DNA from: Vibrio ouci
GTDB lineage: Bacteria > Pseudomonadota > Gammaproteobacteria > Enterobacterales > Vibrionaceae
Direction: 5' to 3'
Length of the DNA stretch: 42,984 nucleotides
NCBI RefSeq assembly: GCF_004551525.1
Contig: NZ_SATR01000038.1
Span: 1-42,984, forward strand
Part shown: piece after piece, positions 41,652 to 42,984 of the stretch
Position numbering within the stretch: the stretch's first letter is position 1
How the letters are laid out: the number at the start of each line of letters is the position of its first letter
Notes under the pieces: generated by a model
What the model was told of the DNA's origin: nothing
The model's input: only the letters and a program-made list of their open reading frames with translations
Database searches by the model: none
Translations under genes and position numbers: made by a program

Positions 41652-42797
41652 ATGTCAAAACGTGATTTTTACGAAGTATTAGGCGTAAGCCGCGATGCAT
41701 CAGAGCGCGATATTAAGAAAGCGTACAAGCGCTTAGCGATGAAATACCACCCAGACCGCAATCAGGGTGATGACAGCGCTGCAGAAAAGTTTAAAGAAGT
41801 AAAAGTAGCGTACGAAATTCTTACTGACGCTCAAAAACGTGCAGCTTACGACCAGTACGGTCACGCAGCCTTTGAACAAGGTGGCATGGGCGGCGGCGGT
41901 GGCTTCGGTGGCGGCGGCGCAGACTTCGGCGATATCTTCGGTGATGTATTCGGTGATATTTTTGGTGGCGGTCGTCGTGGTGGCGGTGGTCATCGCGCAC
42001 AACGTGGTGCTGACCTACGTTACAACATGGAACTAACGCTAGAAGAAGCGGTTCGTGGTGTTTCTAAAGAAATCGAAGTACCAACACTGGTCGAGTGTGA
42101 TACGTGTGACGGCAGCGGCGCAGAGAAAGGCTCTTCAGCTGAGACTTGTGGAACCTGTCATGGCCACGGCCAAGTACAAATGCGTCAAGGTTTCTTCGCG
42201 GTTCAACAAACCTGTCCTACCTGTAACGGTAAAGGCAAGATCATCAAGAACCCATGTAAGTCATGTCATGGCCAAGGTCGCAAGCAAAAAACTAAAACAC
42301 TTAATGTTAAGATTCCAGCAGGCGTGGATACTGGCGATCGCATTCGTCTATCTGGCGAAGGTGAAGCGGGTGAGCACGGCGCACCAGCAGGCGATCTATA
42401 TGTACAAGTACACGTAAAAGAGCACCATATCTTTGAGCGTGACGGCAACAACCTTTACTGTGAAGTACCAGTGAGCTTTGCAATGGCTGCGCTAGGTGGT
42501 GAAGTTGAAGTTCCTACGCTTGATGGCCGTGTGAATCTTAAAGTGCCTTCTGAAACGCAAACTAGCCGCATGTTCCGTATGCGCGGTAAGGGTGTTAAGG
42601 GTGTACGCGGCGGCGGTATTGGTGACCTAATCGTTAAGCTGGTGGTTGAGACTCCAGTTAACCTAAGCTCTCGTCAAAAAGAACTACTGAAAGAGTTTGA
42701 AGAGTCTTGTGGCGGTGAAGCGGCGACTAAGCATAAGCCAAAGTCTGAAGGTTTCTTCAACGGCGTTAAGAAATTCTTTGATGACCTAACCAGCTAA
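41652..42797 (+). CDS. dnaJ: Co-chaperone DnaJ (Hsp40)
   Basis: The protein has 381 residues from the ATG at 41652 (MSKRDFYEVLGVSRDAS); the frame is open five codons further up, without family similarity. The J domain has YHPDRNQG (HPD motif), followed by a long Gly/Phe-rich linker, four CxxCxGxG zinc repeats (CDTCDGSG, CGTCHGHG, CPTCNGKG, CKSCHGQG) and the substrate-binding C-terminal domains. It delivers clients to DnaK and stimulates its ATPase. It ends with FFDDLTS and is followed by a terminator. Confidence 0.98.
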   Translation: MSKRDFYEVLGVSRDASERDIKKAYKRLAMKYHPDRNQGDDSAAEKFKEVKVAYEILTDAQKRAAYDQYGHAAFEQGGMGGGGGFGGGGADFGDIFGDVFGDIFGGGRRGGGGHRAQRGADLRYNMELTLEEAVRGVSKEIEVPTLVECDTCDGSGAEKGSSAETCGTCHGHGQVQMRQGFFAVQQTCPTCNGKGKIIKNPCKSCHGQGRKQKTKTLNVKIPAGVDTGDRIRLSGEGEAGEHGAPAGDLYVQVHVKEHHIFERDGNNLYCEVPVSFAMAALGGEVEVPTLDGRVNLKVPSETQTSRMFRMRGKGVKGVRGGGIGDLIVKLVVETPVNLSSRQKELLKEFEESCGGEAATKHKPKSEGFFNGVKKFFDDLTS

Positions 42798-42817
42798 TTG
42801 GTTATTAAATTTGATTG

Positions 42818-42846
42818 AAAAGCCTGCCACTGCGCAGGCTTTTTTA
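42818..42846 (+). terminator. Terminator after dnaJ
   Basis: AAAAGCCTGC (42818-42827) pairs perfectly with GCAGGCTTTT (42834-42843), loop CACTGC, then TT. Confidence 0.95.
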
Positions 42847-42881
42847 TGGTTCATCGCGGATTAACGGGAACACAAAACAAA

Positions 42882-42937
42882 AACGGTAGTAAGTGATAGA
42901 GTTTTATCGCCAAACAAAACTTACACAAACTACCGTT
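42882..42937. promoter_or_regulatory. Short inverted repeat before the last ORF
   Basis: AACGGTAGT (42882-42890) and ACTACCGTT (42929-42937) are exact 9-bp arms separated by 38 bases, ending three bases before an ATG. It may be a regulator site or part of an insertion-sequence end; the window stops too soon to tell. Confidence 0.3.
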
Positions 42938-42940
42938 CTC

Positions 42941-42984
42941 ATGCCGAATCATACTTTCCTATCTTCATTCTGGGAAGGCTTTCA
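42941..42984 (+). CDS. 5' end of an unidentified CDS (truncated by the window)
   Basis: ATG starts a frame MPNHTFLSSFWEGF that remains open to the window end. Only 14 residues are visible and no convincing ribosome-binding site stands in front. It could be a transposase start, considering the flanking inverted repeat, but nothing confirms this. Confidence 0.3.
   Translation, partial: MPNHTFLSSFWEGF

Noticed and set aside
41733..42036. Thr/Ala-rich ORFs in dnaJ
   Set aside because: They are shadows of the Gly/Phe-rich region of dnaJ.

Overview
The window is chromosomal DNA of a Vibrio or a very close relative. The right half carries the expected order and families: ssrA with an ANDENYALAA-type tag, smpB, ratA, ratB, bamE, LexA-controlled recN, nadK, grpE, a dicarboxylate symporter, dnaK and dnaJ. 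No species call is attempted.

Region 1 (1-9450) is accessory. After an unidentified partial CDS comes a compact four-gene cluster (643-3901): a 21-residue peptide, an attenuator-like hairpin, a SagB-type FMN oxidoreductase, an AurF-type diiron N-oxygenase with the whole ligand set, and an MFS exporter. I read it as a candidate peptide-derived natural-product cluster. It is followed by a gutted L-2-hydroxyglutarate oxidase pseudogene, a VOC protein, a DUF429 protein, an M15 peptidase, a two-lobed retropepsin-like lipoprotein and a 14-TM drug exporter.

Region 2 (about 9462-30649) is an integrated element at the 3' end of ssrA. A P4-type integrase sits beside ssrA, matching arm-type repeats (CTTGGTAC) lie at both ends, and a degraded copy of the ssrA 3' end marks the left end. 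Its right side has integrase, an unknown protein, AlpA, a HTH protein, small and large terminase subunits and an unknown protein, with no capsid or tail genes, so it looks like a phage satellite or a reduced prophage. Its left side is cargo: a two-TM coiled-coil protein, a type I restriction-modification locus (hsdM, hsdS, a PD-(D/E)XK protein, hsdR, a YgjP-like metallopeptidase), an ATPase/HNH pair resembling Septu inserted between hsdS and hsdR with a vestigial hsdR start left behind, and a LysM protein with a membrane-active-looking C-terminus followed by a small membrane protein (candidate effector and immunity).

Region 3 (30635-42984) is the core chromosome. It is interrupted by 103-bp palindromic repeats with GTCATTCC/GGAATGAC ends. 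Four full units stand in tandem upstream of recN. A fifth is split by a GIY-YIG endonuclease gene whose last codons and stop lie in the repeat arm, and the short units keep the same in-frame stop. The 103-bp repeats therefore look like non-autonomous derivatives of a GIY-YIG element. The grpE and dnaK genes have heat-shock-type promoters and recN has two LexA boxes.
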